From: JAPOUP01 sp026708635
Lineage (GTDB): Bacteria > Pseudomonadota > Alphaproteobacteria > Rhodobacterales > Rhodobacteraceae
Direction of reading: 5' to 3'
Length of the DNA: 64,000 nucleotides
NCBI GenBank assembly: GCA_965200115.1
Contig: OZ241336.1
Span: forward strand, 1,054,001 to 1,118,000
Below, in pieces: positions 27,273-35,544 of this stretch (its first letter is position 1; each line of letters begins with the position of its first letter). The notes beneath the pieces are model-generated. The model saw only the letters and a list, made by a program, of their open reading frames with translations, was not told the DNA's origin and did not search any database. The translations under genes were made by a program, and so were the position numbers.

Positions 27273-27302
27273 GCGGGCGGGGAGAGACTCCGGCCCGCCC
27301 GC
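27273..27302. promoter_or_regulatory. Hairpin between binding-protein and permease genes
   Basis: Perfect nine-base arms (GCGGGCGGG at 27273-27281, partner 27294-27302) with a 12-base loop, in the 94-bp gap after the solute-binding-protein stop. No U-tract follows in the direction of transcription. Likely an mRNA 3' stabiliser or partial terminator that lets the binding protein be made in excess. Confidence 0.6.
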
Positions 27303-27332
27303 AGGCGTGCCTGCCGCGCCGCGCCCGCAAGA

Positions 27333-28910
27333 TCAGTTGACCCTCGCCCAGCGCAGGATGAAGAAGTTGTCCGGTCGCTGCGTCAGCTCGACATTTGACC
27401 GGGCGCCCCAAAGAAGCGGCTGGACGTACATCGTCACGTAGGCGTGCTCGTCCTGGTAGAGCGCGGTCACCTCGTCCAGCATCGCCTGCCGTCTGCCGTC
27501 GTCGATCTCGGACTGGATCATCGGCAGGAGTTCGTCGATTCTGGCATTCGAGTATCCTCCGAAATTCCAGCTGCCAAGCCTCTTCTCGCTGTTCGGGGTC
27601 GACGCGAGGAAACGGATCGGATGCTCGTGATCGAAGGTGCCCGGCGACCAGCCGAGCATATACATGTCGAAGTTGCCCTCGCGCAGTTCCGGCCAGTAGT
27701 TGCGGACCGGCATCGCATCGAGCTCAGCCGTGACGCCCACTTGGGCCAGCATGCCGACGACCGCCTGGCAGACGGCCTCGTCGTTGAGGTAGCGGTCGTT
27801 GGGACACACCAGACCGAAGCCGAAGCCGTCGGGATGGCCGGCTTCGGCCAGCAATTGCCTTGCCCGGTTCTGGTCGAACGTCGGACGCGCGTCATTTGCC
27901 GCGGAGAAGCCCCGCATCGCGGGGCTCACGAGCTGGCTTGCCGGTTCGGCGCTGCCGCGCATGATGGTCTGGAGGATGGCGGGAACGTTGATCGCGCTTG
28001 CCACCGCCTCGCGTACGCGCACGTCCCGGAAAGGGTTCGGGGCGCCCACGTTGGCGCCGTGTTTCAGGGCGTCCGCCGCGTGGGCGAAACCGAGCATGAT
28101 GACGCGGGCCTCGATCCCGCGGATGACCTTTACCTCGTCCCGGCCGGACAGCCGCTCCGCGTCCTGGACCGGCACCGGATTGATCAGGTCGACGTCTCCC
28201 GACAGCAGGGCGGCGACAGCCGTGGCCGGATTCTGGATGGGCAGGAACGTCGCCTCGGTGATGTTGTGCTCGACCTCGCCCCACCAGCCGCCGAATGGCC
28301 GCAGGACCGTCTCCAACCCGGGCTGTCGGCCGGTCAGCATGAAGGCGCCGGTGCCATTGGCATGAAGCGTGGCATGATTGCCTGATTCCTTGTCGGGAAG
28401 AGCCGCGCCGTTCGCTTCCGCCCATCCCGAATCCATGATCATCCAGTTTGCGATGGAATCCGGAAAAATCGGGTTCGGCGCGCCGGTCATGACGTCGATC
28501 GTGAATTCGTCGACCTTGACCATGTCCGACACCGTCGCGAACCAGCTGCTCACGTCGGAAGCCTCCGACGACGCGCGTTCGTAGGAGAAGATCACGTCGT
28601 CGGCGTCGAAAGCGCTGCCGTCGTGGAACGTGACGCCCTGACGCAGGAAGAAGCGCCAGCCCGCGCCGTCGCCGATAGGCTCCCAGCGCGTGGCCAGCGC
28701 CGGCTCGACCGACATATCCCTGCCGCGACGCACAAGGCCTTCGTACACGTTGTTCAGGAAGCCGAGGACCGGCGCCGAGCTCACGGCATGCGGATCCATC
28801 GTTTGAGGGTCGGTGGTGCCGGCCCATCTGAAAGTCTCGGCGTGCGCGCCGGCGGCGATGCCGGTCGCCAACAGGAAACCCAGCGCGCCGAACGAAGCTC
28901 TTGCTGTCAT
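27333..28910 (-). CDS. Peptide-type ABC transporter substrate-binding protein (SBP_bac_5)
   Basis: Periplasmic binding protein of 525 residues. A signal peptide (about 1-24, ending GAHA) is followed by the family N-terminus FRWAGTTDPQTMDPH. Typical motifs include FLNNVYEGLVRRGRD, LATRWEPIGDGAGWRFFLRQ, VTFHDGSAFDADDV, and near the end ARIDELLPMIQSE. Substrate may be a peptide, but family members also bind nickel, sugars and opines, and the sequence does not decide. First gene of the operon, divergent from the ribose-type importer. Confidence 0.93.
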   Translation of the reverse strand: MTARASFGALGFLLATGIAAGAHAETFRWAGTTDPQTMDPHAVSSAPVLGFLNNVYEGLVRRGRDMSVEPALATRWEPIGDGAGWRFFLRQGVTFHDGSAFDADDVIFSYERASSEASDVSSWFATVSDMVKVDEFTIDVMTGAPNPIFPDSIANWMIMDSGWAEANGAALPDKESGNHATLHANGTGAFMLTGRQPGLETVLRPFGGWWGEVEHNITEATFLPIQNPATAVAALLSGDVDLINPVPVQDAERLSGRDEVKVIRGIEARVIMLGFAHAADALKHGANVGAPNPFRDVRVREAVASAINVPAILQTIMRGSAEPASQLVSPAMRGFSAANDARPTFDQNRARQLLAEAGHPDGFGFGLVCPNDRYLNDEAVCQAVVGMLAQVGVTAELDAMPVRNYWPELREGNFDMYMLGWSPGTFDHEHPIRFLASTPNSEKRLGSWNFGGYSNARIDELLPMIQSEIDDGRRQAMLDEVTALYQDEHAYVTMYVQPLLWGARSNVELTQRPDNFFILRWARVN

Positions 28911-29100
28911 TGCATTCCCTTTCCATGTCTGCGGGCGTCACTCTGGCATGTTTGCCGGGGATGGCAAGTCATAGCTCGCGAAACCATGGCCCGGGAGCGG
29001 AGCCAGCGCACCCGGGTCGCGTTCCCTAGCGCGTCTGTCACGGATGCCTCCATCGCCGTCACGTTCCGTCCCGTGAGGGCGTGGAACAGCGCGACAATAC

Positions 29101-29125
29101 CTCCGTTATTCTCCATAACGGAGGT
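29101..29125. promoter_or_regulatory. Inverted repeat in the divergent promoter region of two ABC importers
   Basis: Perfect ten-base arms (CCTCCGTTAT at 29101-29110, ATAACGGAGG at 29116-29125) with a five-base spacer. A third half-site, GTAACGGAG, follows near 29135. It lies 62 bp before the sugar-binding-protein gene in the 276-bp divergent region. Repeated half-sites of this kind resemble operators of IclR- or GntR-type regulators; no such regulator is encoded nearby. Confidence 0.5.
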
Positions 29126-29186
29126 TGTTCTGCGTAACGGAGTATGAGACTGTCATTTCGCACTCTGTTTCCCAAGGAGGAAGGTC

Positions 29187-30209
29187 ATGGGATCCTTACC
29201 GAAAGTGATATTTCACGCAAGCGCCGCCGCGGGGTTGCTGTTGGCCCAGGCCGCGATGGCCGACACGTCGGACAAGCGTATCGCCCTGTCAAACAACTAC
29301 GCCGGCAACTCCTGGCGTCAGGCCATGCTCGGAAGTTGGGAGAAGATCGCGGACGAGGCCGTCTCAGCTGGCGTGATCGCCGCGGCCGACGCTTTCACCA
29401 CCGCGGAAAACCAGGTGACCGAACAGGCCGCACAGATCCAGAACCTGATCCTTCAGGGCTATGACGCCATCGTCATCAACGCGGCGTCCCCGGAAGGCCT
29501 GAACGGCGCCGTCAAGGAAGCCTGCGACGCCGGTGTGACCGTGGTAAGCTTCGACGGCATCGTAACCGAGCCCTGCGCATGGCGCATTGCCGTCGACTTC
29601 AAACAGATGGGCAAGGACGAAGTGCTCTATCTGGCCGAAAGGTTGCCGCAGGGCGGCAAGCTTCTCGAGATCCGCGGCCTCGCGGGCGTCTTCGTTGATG
29701 ACGAGATCAGCGCCGGCATTCATGAGGGTGTCGCCGAAACCGGCATGTTCGAGATCGTCGGCTCGGTCCATGGCAACTGGGCACAGGACGTTGCCCAGAA
29801 AGCCGTCGCCGGCATCCTTCCCTCCCTGCCGGATGACATCGTCGGTGTCGTGACCCAGGGCGGTGACGGCTACGGTGCGGCACAGGCCATCAAGGCCTCC
29901 GGACGCGATATGCCCGTCATCATTATGGGCAACCGTCACGACGAACTCACCTGGTGGAAAGAGCAGAAAGACGCGAACGGTTACGAGACGATGTCCGTGT
30001 CGATCGCTCCAGGCGTGTCCACGCTGGCCCTTTGGGTCGCGCAGCAGGTCCTCGACGGCGCCGACGTTCCCAAGGATCTGACGGTACCGTTCCTGCGCAT
30101 CGACCAGGACAATCTCGAAATGAACCTTGCCAATACCGAAGCGGGGGGCGTGGCGAACATCGAGTACTCGCTTGAGGACGCCCGGAAAGTGATCAGGGAC
30201 GCGATGTGA
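29187..30209 (+). CDS. Ribose-type sugar ABC transporter substrate-binding protein
   Basis: Periplasmic protein of 340 residues (Peripla_BP_4 type). Signal peptide 1-24 ends AMA, and the mature start ADTSDKRIALSNNYAGNSWR is typical. Further motifs are AAQIQNLILQGYDAIVINAA, GVTVVSFDGIV and GVVTQGGDGYGAAQAIK. AAGGAGG precedes the ATG by six bases, the strongest ribosome site in this operon. Specificity is not readable; the downstream lactonase suggests a sugar whose oxidation gives an aldonolactone. Confidence 0.94.
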   Translation: MGSLPKVIFHASAAAGLLLAQAAMADTSDKRIALSNNYAGNSWRQAMLGSWEKIADEAVSAGVIAAADAFTTAENQVTEQAAQIQNLILQGYDAIVINAASPEGLNGAVKEACDAGVTVVSFDGIVTEPCAWRIAVDFKQMGKDEVLYLAERLPQGGKLLEIRGLAGVFVDDEISAGIHEGVAETGMFEIVGSVHGNWAQDVAQKAVAGILPSLPDDIVGVVTQGGDGYGAAQAIKASGRDMPVIIMGNRHDELTWWKEQKDANGYETMSVSIAPGVSTLALWVAQQVLDGADVPKDLTVPFLRIDQDNLEMNLANTEAGGVANIEYSLEDARKVIRDAM

Positions 30210-30217
30210 TCCACCGA

Positions 30218-30230
30218 GGGGATCGTCCCC
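30218..30230. promoter_or_regulatory. Short hairpin covering the ATPase ribosome site
   Basis: GGGGA and TCCCC pair around a three-base loop, nine bases after the binding-protein stop codon. The 5' arm is part of the GAGGGG that would serve as ribosome site for the next gene, and the 3' arm touches the proposed ATT start at 30231. It would reduce initiation at the ATPase gene. Confidence 0.45.
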
Positions 30231-31685
30231 ATTAGCCAGACGGCACCGATCGTCCTGCTTGACGGCGTCGAGAAAAGTTTCGGCGCCGTCAATGCCCTGA
30301 CCGGCGTGACGCTGGAGCTTCACCCCGGCGAATGCCTCAGCCTCGTCGGCCACAACGGCGCAGGCAAGTCGACGCTGATGAATGTCCTTTCGGGCAACCT
30401 CGCGCCCGACAAGGGCCGGATCGAGGTCGCGGGCGTGGATATCACGGGGTGCCTGACGCCGCAGAACGCCACGGCGCATGGCGTGCGATGCGTATTTCAG
30501 GAACTGTCGCTCTGCCCGAACCTGACCGTGGCGGAGAACGCCCGGATCTCGCACCCGTCCATTTCCGGCATCGGCTGGCGCGGCGACGCGCGGCGGCTGA
30601 TCGGCGACAAACTGGACGAGGTCTTTCCCGGGCACGGAATTCCAGCCGACGACATGGTAAGCGACCTGTCAATCGCCCGGCGCCAGATGGTTGAGATCGC
30701 CCGCGCCTTCGCGGTGACAACGGCCGAGGCCAGGGTCGTCATTCTGGACGAGCCCACATCCTCGCTGGATACCGTGGCCGCAAAAAAACTGCTGGACCAC
30801 GTACGCAGCTATGTCCGGTCGGGCGGCACCTGCGTGCTCATCTCCCACCTGCTTGGCGAAGTCCTCGATACCTCCGACCGTATCGCGGTGATGCGCGACG
30901 GCGGGATCGTCGCGCTTGACCGCGCGTCGGCGTTCGACCGCAACTCGCTGGTCAAGGCGATGGGTAGCGTTGTCGAAGCCGTTACCGATCGGGCGGCGGA
31001 GGCCGCGGCGGTCCGCGACACCGCGCCCGTTGTGGTCCAGGCGACCCCGGGAGCGTCGCGGTCGAGCGTTCTTGCGGCGCATAGGGGTGAGGTCGTCGGA
31101 CTGGCCGGGCTCAGCGGGCAGGGACAGACCGAGCTTCTGGTGCGGGTCTTCGATCGTGCGCCGGGCACAACCGTTGACGGCGAAGTCGCGCTTGTCGCCG
31201 GCGACCGCCAGATCGATGGGATCTTTCCGCTGTGGTCCATTGCCGAGAACATCTCCATCGGTTCGCTTCGAACGTTTCTGAAAGGCATGTTCCTCGATCG
31301 ATCCGCCGCGCGCGATTTCGCGGATAGCTGGAGGGACCGGATCGGTATCCGCACGCCAAACGTGGACAATTCAATCCTGTCGCTATCCGGGGGCAATCAG
31401 CAGAAAGCGCTTTTCGCCCGTGCGCTGGCATCACCGGCGCAAATCATCGTGATGGATGACCCCATGCGCGGCGTCGACATCGGGACCAAGCAGGAGGTGT
31501 ACGAAATGATCCGCGAAGAGGCCGCGAAGGGCCGAACGTTCCTGTGGTACACAACCGAGATGGACGAGCTGCGCAACTGCGATCACGTCTACGTTTTTCG
31601 CGAGGGCGCGATTGTCGCGGACCTGCGACGAAGTGACATGAGCGAGGAGCGCGTGCTTCGCGCTTCGTTCAGGGCGGACGCATGA
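30231..31685 (+). CDS. Ribose-type sugar ABC transporter ATPase (RbsA/MglA-like), probable ATT start
   Basis: Double ATPase of 484 residues. NBD1 has Walker [10 protein letters not shown] (about 40-48), a degenerate signature ([15 protein letters not shown]) and Walker [16 protein letters not shown]2 has the expected non-canonical Walker A ([11 protein letters not shown]), signature LSGGNQQK, and [11 protein letters not shown], where the usual catalytic Glu is Asp. Coding clearly extends upstream of GTG 30306, because [14 protein letters not shown] with the aromatic A-loop residue belongs to NBD1. Between the previous TGA (30207) and 30306 this frame has no ATG, GTG or TTG. ATT 30231, nine bases after GAGGGG, is the best start. 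Confidence 0.88.
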   Translation: MSQTAPIVLLDGVEKSFGAVNALTGVTLELHPGECLSLVGHNGAGKSTLMNVLSGNLAPDKGRIEVAGVDITGCLTPQNATAHGVRCVFQELSLCPNLTVAENARISHPSISGIGWRGDARRLIGDKLDEVFPGHGIPADDMVSDLSIARRQMVEIARAFAVTTAEARVVILDEPTSSLDTVAAKKLLDHVRSYVRSGGTCVLISHLLGEVLDTSDRIAVMRDGGIVALDRASAFDRNSLVKAMGSVVEAVTDRAAEAAAVRDTAPVVVQATPGASRSSVLAAHRGEVVGLAGLSGQGQTELLVRVFDRAPGTTVDGEVALVAGDRQIDGIFPLWSIAENISIGSLRTFLKGMFLDRSAARDFADSWRDRIGIRTPNVDNSILSLSGGNQQKALFARALASPAQIIVMDDPMRGVDIGTKQEVYEMIREEAAKGRTFLWYTTEMDELRNCDHVYVFREGAIVADLRRSDMSEERVLRASFRADA

Positions 31686-32620
31686 GCGGGTTCTTCTCTC
31701 CCCGGCTGCTCCGCAACCTCCTGCCGCCGCTTTCGCTGGCCGCGCTTCTGGTGGCGATCTTCGTGCTTCAGCCCCGAACGATGAGTTATTTCGGCCTAAA
31801 CCTTCTTCTGAACCTGGCCATCCCGATCACGCTGGCAACAATCGCGCAGATGTTTATCCTCTGCGTGAACGAGCTTGATCTCTCGATTGGCGGCTTCGTA
31901 AGCCTAGTTGCCTGCGTCGTCGCGACCTGGCTCCACGACACGCCGCTCCTGGGTATCGCGGCGCTCGCCGGGTTAATCGCGGTCTACGCCGCGCTCGGCG
32001 CGCTCATCCATCTTCGAAACCTTCCCTCGATCGTTGTCACGCTGGGAATGTCCTTTGTCTGGCTCGGACTCGCGGTCCTCGTACTTCCGACCCCCGGCGG
32101 GACGGCACCGGAGTACGTCCGGACCCTGATGACACTGAAACCCGCATACGTTCCTTTCCCGATAATCGCCTCGGTGGTGATCGCGCTGGTCGTTCATATA
32201 TTCCTGATGCGCTCGGCCTGGGGAACCGTCCTGCGCGGTGCAGGAGGTAACCCCCGTTCACTGGAACGTGCGGGCTGGTCGATCCTGAAGATCAAGATGA
32301 CCATGTTTGCCCTCGCGGGGTTTTTTGGCGTCCTTTCAGGCATTGCCCTGGTGGGTCTCACCACATCGGCCGACGCCAACATCGCGCTGCGTTACACGCT
32401 GCTTTCGATCGCCGGCGTCATTCTCGGAGGCGGTGAGTTCGTGGGCGGGCGCATCTCGCCGATAGGCGCTGTCATCGGTGCCGTAACGCTGACGCTCGCC
32501 GGATCCTTCCTGTCGTTTCTGAGGCTCAACCCGGATTGGCAGATCGGTGCCCAGGGAGCGATCCTGATCATCGTGCTGGCGCTGCGCGTCCTGGTCAGCC
32601 GTGCGGAGAAAAGGCAATGA
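31682..32620 (+). CDS. Ribose-type sugar ABC transporter permease (first)
   Basis: Hydrophobic permease of 312 residues in the BPD_transp_2 family (RbsC-like), about eight to ten helices. Hallmarks are [60 protein letters not shown] and [20 protein letters not shown]. Its start overlaps the ATPase stop by four bases. With the next permease it should form a heterodimeric channel. Confidence 0.95.
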   Translation: MSGFFSPRLLRNLLPPLSLAALLVAIFVLQPRTMSYFGLNLLLNLAIPITLATIAQMFILCVNELDLSIGGFVSLVACVVATWLHDTPLLGIAALAGLIAVYAALGALIHLRNLPSIVVTLGMSFVWLGLAVLVLPTPGGTAPEYVRTLMTLKPAYVPFPIIASVVIALVVHIFLMRSAWGTVLRGAGGNPRSLERAGWSILKIKMTMFALAGFFGVLSGIALVGLTTSADANIALRYTLLSIAGVILGGGEFVGGRISPIGAVIGAVTLTLAGSFLSFLRLNPDWQIGAQGAILIIVLALRVLVSRAEKRQ

Positions 32621-33564
32621 ACATGATCGCGGCAATGTTCAGGCAACCCTGGTTATGGGCCTGGTTGGGCGCGCTGGCGGCGTGGCTCGCCACCTCCGCC
32701 TTCATCGGCGGCAAAGGCTCGGGCGAGGTCATGTCCGCCGCGATGACCTTCGGCGCGTTCTTTGTAATCGTCGCGTTGGGCCAGATGTTCGTCATCACGT
32801 TGGGGCCCGGTAACGTAGACCTCTCGATCCCGGCCTGCATGACGCTTGCCGGCACCGTTTCGATGAAAGCGATGGACGGGGCCGCCACAATGATTCCCGT
32901 CGGACTGGCGCTTGCGCTTCTGGTCGGCGCCGGCATCGGTGTGCTGAACTATGCCCTTATCCGACTCCTTCGGATTCCGCCGATCATCGCGACGCTTTCG
33001 TCGAGCTTTGTCTTCCAGTCGGCGGCGATCTGGTGGAACCGCGGGCTCAGGGTCAAGCCGCCCGAGGCCCTGGCCGATCTCATGACGGCCAAGTTAGGGG
33101 GCATGCCGGTGATCGCGCTTTTCGTTATCCTGCTGACCATTGCCGGCCATCTATTGCTGTCACGCACGATTTACGGGCGCGGCGTTGTCGCGATCGGCCA
33201 GAATATGCGGGCCGCGCGTCTCGCGGGCGTGAAAACCGAGCGGATTCGCGCCACGACCTATATCATGTGCGCCACGCTGGCCGGTCTTTGCGGCTATCTG
33301 CTGGCGGCCTTTTCGGGCGGGGCGGCGCTGAACATGGGCGAGGAATACCTTCTGAGTTCCATCGCCGTCGTCGTGATAGGCGGAACCTCGGTCGCGGGAG
33401 GCTTCGCCAACGTGCCGGGGCTCTGGGGGGCTTCACTGTTTCTGTTCCTGCTGGTAACGATGCTTAACACCTTCGGGGCCGGTGCGGGCATCCGGCTCGT
33501 CATGACCGGTCTGATCATTATCGGCGTAATCGTCGCGGCGAGCGGCGGCAGGAACCGAACCTAG
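32617..33564 (+). CDS. Ribose-type sugar ABC transporter permease (second)
   Basis: Permease of 315 residues, same family as the preceding gene: FVITLGPGNVDLSIPACMTL, RIPPIIATLSSSFVFQSAAI, YGRGVVAIGQNMRAARLAGV and VVVIGGTSVAGGFANVPGLW. ATG 32617 overlaps the upstream stop (ATGA) and follows GGAGAAAAGG. An 81-base upstream extension of the frame lies inside the previous gene and is rejected. Confidence 0.95.
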   Translation: MNMIAAMFRQPWLWAWLGALAAWLATSAFIGGKGSGEVMSAAMTFGAFFVIVALGQMFVITLGPGNVDLSIPACMTLAGTVSMKAMDGAATMIPVGLALALLVGAGIGVLNYALIRLLRIPPIIATLSSSFVFQSAAIWWNRGLRVKPPEALADLMTAKLGGMPVIALFVILLTIAGHLLLSRTIYGRGVVAIGQNMRAARLAGVKTERIRATTYIMCATLAGLCGYLLAAFSGGAALNMGEEYLLSSIAVVVIGGTSVAGGFANVPGLWGASLFLFLLVTMLNTFGAGAGIRLVMTGLIIIGVIVAASGGRNRT

Positions 33565-33573
33565 GAGAGACGG

Positions 33574-34491
33574 ATGGCACTTGTCGGAGACGCGGTTGAG
33601 TATTTCGATCACAGGTTCCGCGCGATGACGGTTCCGACAGCGGATGTGGAAGTGCTTTACGATGGCTGCCGCTGGTCGGAGGGTCCGGTGTGGTTCAACG
33701 ACGGCGGCTACCTTGTCTGGTCCGACATTCCCAACAACCGGATGCTGCGCTGGACGCCGGATCTCGGTGTGGGAGTATTCCGTGCGGACGCGAATTTCTC
33801 CAACGGCAACACCCGCGACCGTGAAGGGCGCCTGGTGACCTGCGAGCATGGTGGCCGCCGCGTTACGCGCACCGAGCCCGATGGCGCGATTACCGTGATC
33901 GCCGACAGCTATGGTGGCAAACGCCTCAACTCGCCGAATGACGTGGTGGTGAAATCCGACGGCACGATCTGGTTTACCGATCCAACCTACGGGATCATAT
34001 CCGATTACGAGGGTTACAGGAGCGAACAGGAGCAGGAAGGATGCTACGTCTTCCGCGTGGATCCCGCCAGCGGCGACATTCGGGTCGCCGCCGACGATTT
34101 CGTCAAACCCAACGGGCTTGCCTTCTCACCTGACGAAAGCCGTATCTATGTCGCCGACAGCGGCCTCTCCCACGATCCGAACGGACCTCACCATATACGT
34201 GTTTTCGATGTGTCTTCCGACAACCGCCTATCCGGCGGTGAAGTCTTCGTGGAGGTTTCGCCGGGCGTTCCGGACGGTTTCAGGTTCGATGAATACGGAA
34301 ATCTCTGGAGCTCCGCCCAGGATGGGGTTCGTGTCTTCGATAGCGGCGGGAATCCGCTCGGCCGCATCAAGTTTCCGAAGATGGTGTCGAACCTTACGTT
34401 CGGCGGATCCAGGCGAAACCGTCTGTTCGTGACGCAGACGGATTCGCTTTGCGCCATCTATGTTGGCGTGGGTGGTGCGCAACGACCCTGA
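33574..34491 (+). CDS. SMP-30/gluconolactonase-family lactonase
   Basis: Six-bladed propeller of 305 residues. WSEGPVWF (metal-binding Glu), SDIPNNRMLRW, FSNGNTRDREGRLVTCEHGG, LNSPNDVVVKSDGTIWFTDP and VKPNGLAFSPDESRIYVADS carry the metal-binding Glu, Asn and Asp residues of the family. AGGAGA precedes the ATG by five bases and the gene starts nine bases after the permease. It probably opens an aldonolactone derived from the imported sugar; cytoplasmic, as no signal peptide is visible. Confidence 0.92.
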   Translation: MALVGDAVEYFDHRFRAMTVPTADVEVLYDGCRWSEGPVWFNDGGYLVWSDIPNNRMLRWTPDLGVGVFRADANFSNGNTRDREGRLVTCEHGGRRVTRTEPDGAITVIADSYGGKRLNSPNDVVVKSDGTIWFTDPTYGIISDYEGYRSEQEQEGCYVFRVDPASGDIRVAADDFVKPNGLAFSPDESRIYVADSGLSHDPNGPHHIRVFDVSSDNRLSGGEVFVEVSPGVPDGFRFDEYGNLWSSAQDGVRVFDSGGNPLGRIKFPKMVSNLTFGGSRRNRLFVTQTDSLCAIYVGVGGAQRP

Positions 34492-34542
34492 TCCGGTGGA
34501 ACCGCGTTCCCAACCATTGGGGTCACCCGCGACCCGGCATGG

Positions 34543-34565
34543 AAAGCGCTCATGTCAGGCGCTTT
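34543..34565. terminator. Hairpin terminator after the sugar-importer operon
   Basis: AAAGCGC (34543-34549) pairs with GCGCTTT (34559-34565), nine-base loop, followed by one more T on the plus strand. It lies 52 bases after the lactonase stop. It overlaps the 3' end of the convergent amidotransferase-like gene, whose stop codon is in the loop. Confidence 0.45.
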
Positions 34566-35331
34566 TGAGGAGTGGGCCCGTACACTGCCCCGCCCACGCA
34601 CGTACGGCGTCGCCAAACGAACTGAACAGCTTCCGTGATACCGGATCGTTCGGCGCGTTAAACTCGGGATGCCATTGCACCGAAAGCGTGAAACCAGGCG
34701 CGTCTTTCACGAACAGCGCCTCCGGAGTGGTGTCGTCAGCCACCCCATCGATCACTATGCGGTCGCCGGGATCCATGATGCCCTGGCCATGCAATGTATT
34801 GGTCAAGACATCACGGCTACCGATCAGACGATGGAACACACCTCCCCGCGTAAACGTGACACGCTGGCGCAGCTCGAAGATCTCCTCAAGCTTTCCATCG
34901 GGAGGCATGCGGTGGTTAATGCGCCCGGGCAGGTCCCTGATCTCGGGATGCAGCGTGCCGCCGAACGCCACGTTCACCTCCTGAAACCCCCGGCAGATCC
35001 CCAGATAGGGCTGGCCGCGTTCCGTCAGCGTACGGATGAGAGGAAGCGTGAGTCGGTCGCGCGATCGATCGAAATCCCCGTGAGCCTCGGTCAGTTCATG
35101 TCCGTATTCCTCTGGATGGACATTGGGACGGCCACCGGTGAACAGAAAGCCGTCAAACTGCGCGATGAGATCTTCGGTCCTGACGAGATCGGGGTCGCTC
35201 GGCACGATCACCGGAGTGCAGTCGGCCACCTTTGCTATGGCTTCCGATGAATAATACCCCCCGGCGTGAACATGATAGGTGTCCGTGATCATGTGGCTGT
35301 TGCCAATTATGCCAACGATCGGCCGCGCCAT
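34555..35331 (-). CDS. Class I glutamine amidotransferase-like hydrolase (PuuD/peptidase C26 family)
   Basis: Protein of 258 residues with the complete triad of the fold: nucleophile C113 (LGICRGFQ) and H221/E223 (VQWHPEF). GFLFTGGRPNVHPEEYG marks the oxyanion-side loop. PuuD hydrolyses gamma-glutamyl-GABA; other members cleave gamma-glutamyl conjugates. I chose ATG 35331 (MARPIVGIIG), preceded by AAGGAAAG; the extension to 35505 is not family-like. No puu genes are near, so the substrate is open. Confidence 0.9.
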   Translation of the reverse strand: MARPIVGIIGNSHMITDTYHVHAGGYYSSEAIAKVADCTPVIVPSDPDLVRTEDLIAQFDGFLFTGGRPNVHPEEYGHELTEAHGDFDRSRDRLTLPLIRTLTERGQPYLGICRGFQEVNVAFGGTLHPEIRDLPGRINHRMPPDGKLEEIFELRQRVTFTRGGVFHRLIGSRDVLTNTLHGQGIMDPGDRIVIDGVADDTTPEALFVKDAPGFTLSVQWHPEFNAPNDPVSRKLFSSFGDAVRAWAGQCTGPLLKSA

Positions 35332-35544
35332 GTTCTTTCCTTTCCTCGCAAAGCGCCCGCGCAACTTCATATCGCAGCCCGGGCCGCAGGTCGAGCCCTC
35401 GCGACGCCCCGGTGCCCGCTCGCGCGGCTCGGGGCCTCCGTTGCCCGAGGCGACAACTGACCGGACATACATCGAACCGCCCCGCGTGAAGCCGTTGCCG
35501 CTCACACACCCACGCAGGCTGTATTGACCGTACTCCGCTACGGA

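Noticed and set aside
29364..30635. Minus-strand open frame of 423 codons
   Set aside because: Antisense to the sugar-binding protein and ATPase, both of which have clear family motifs.
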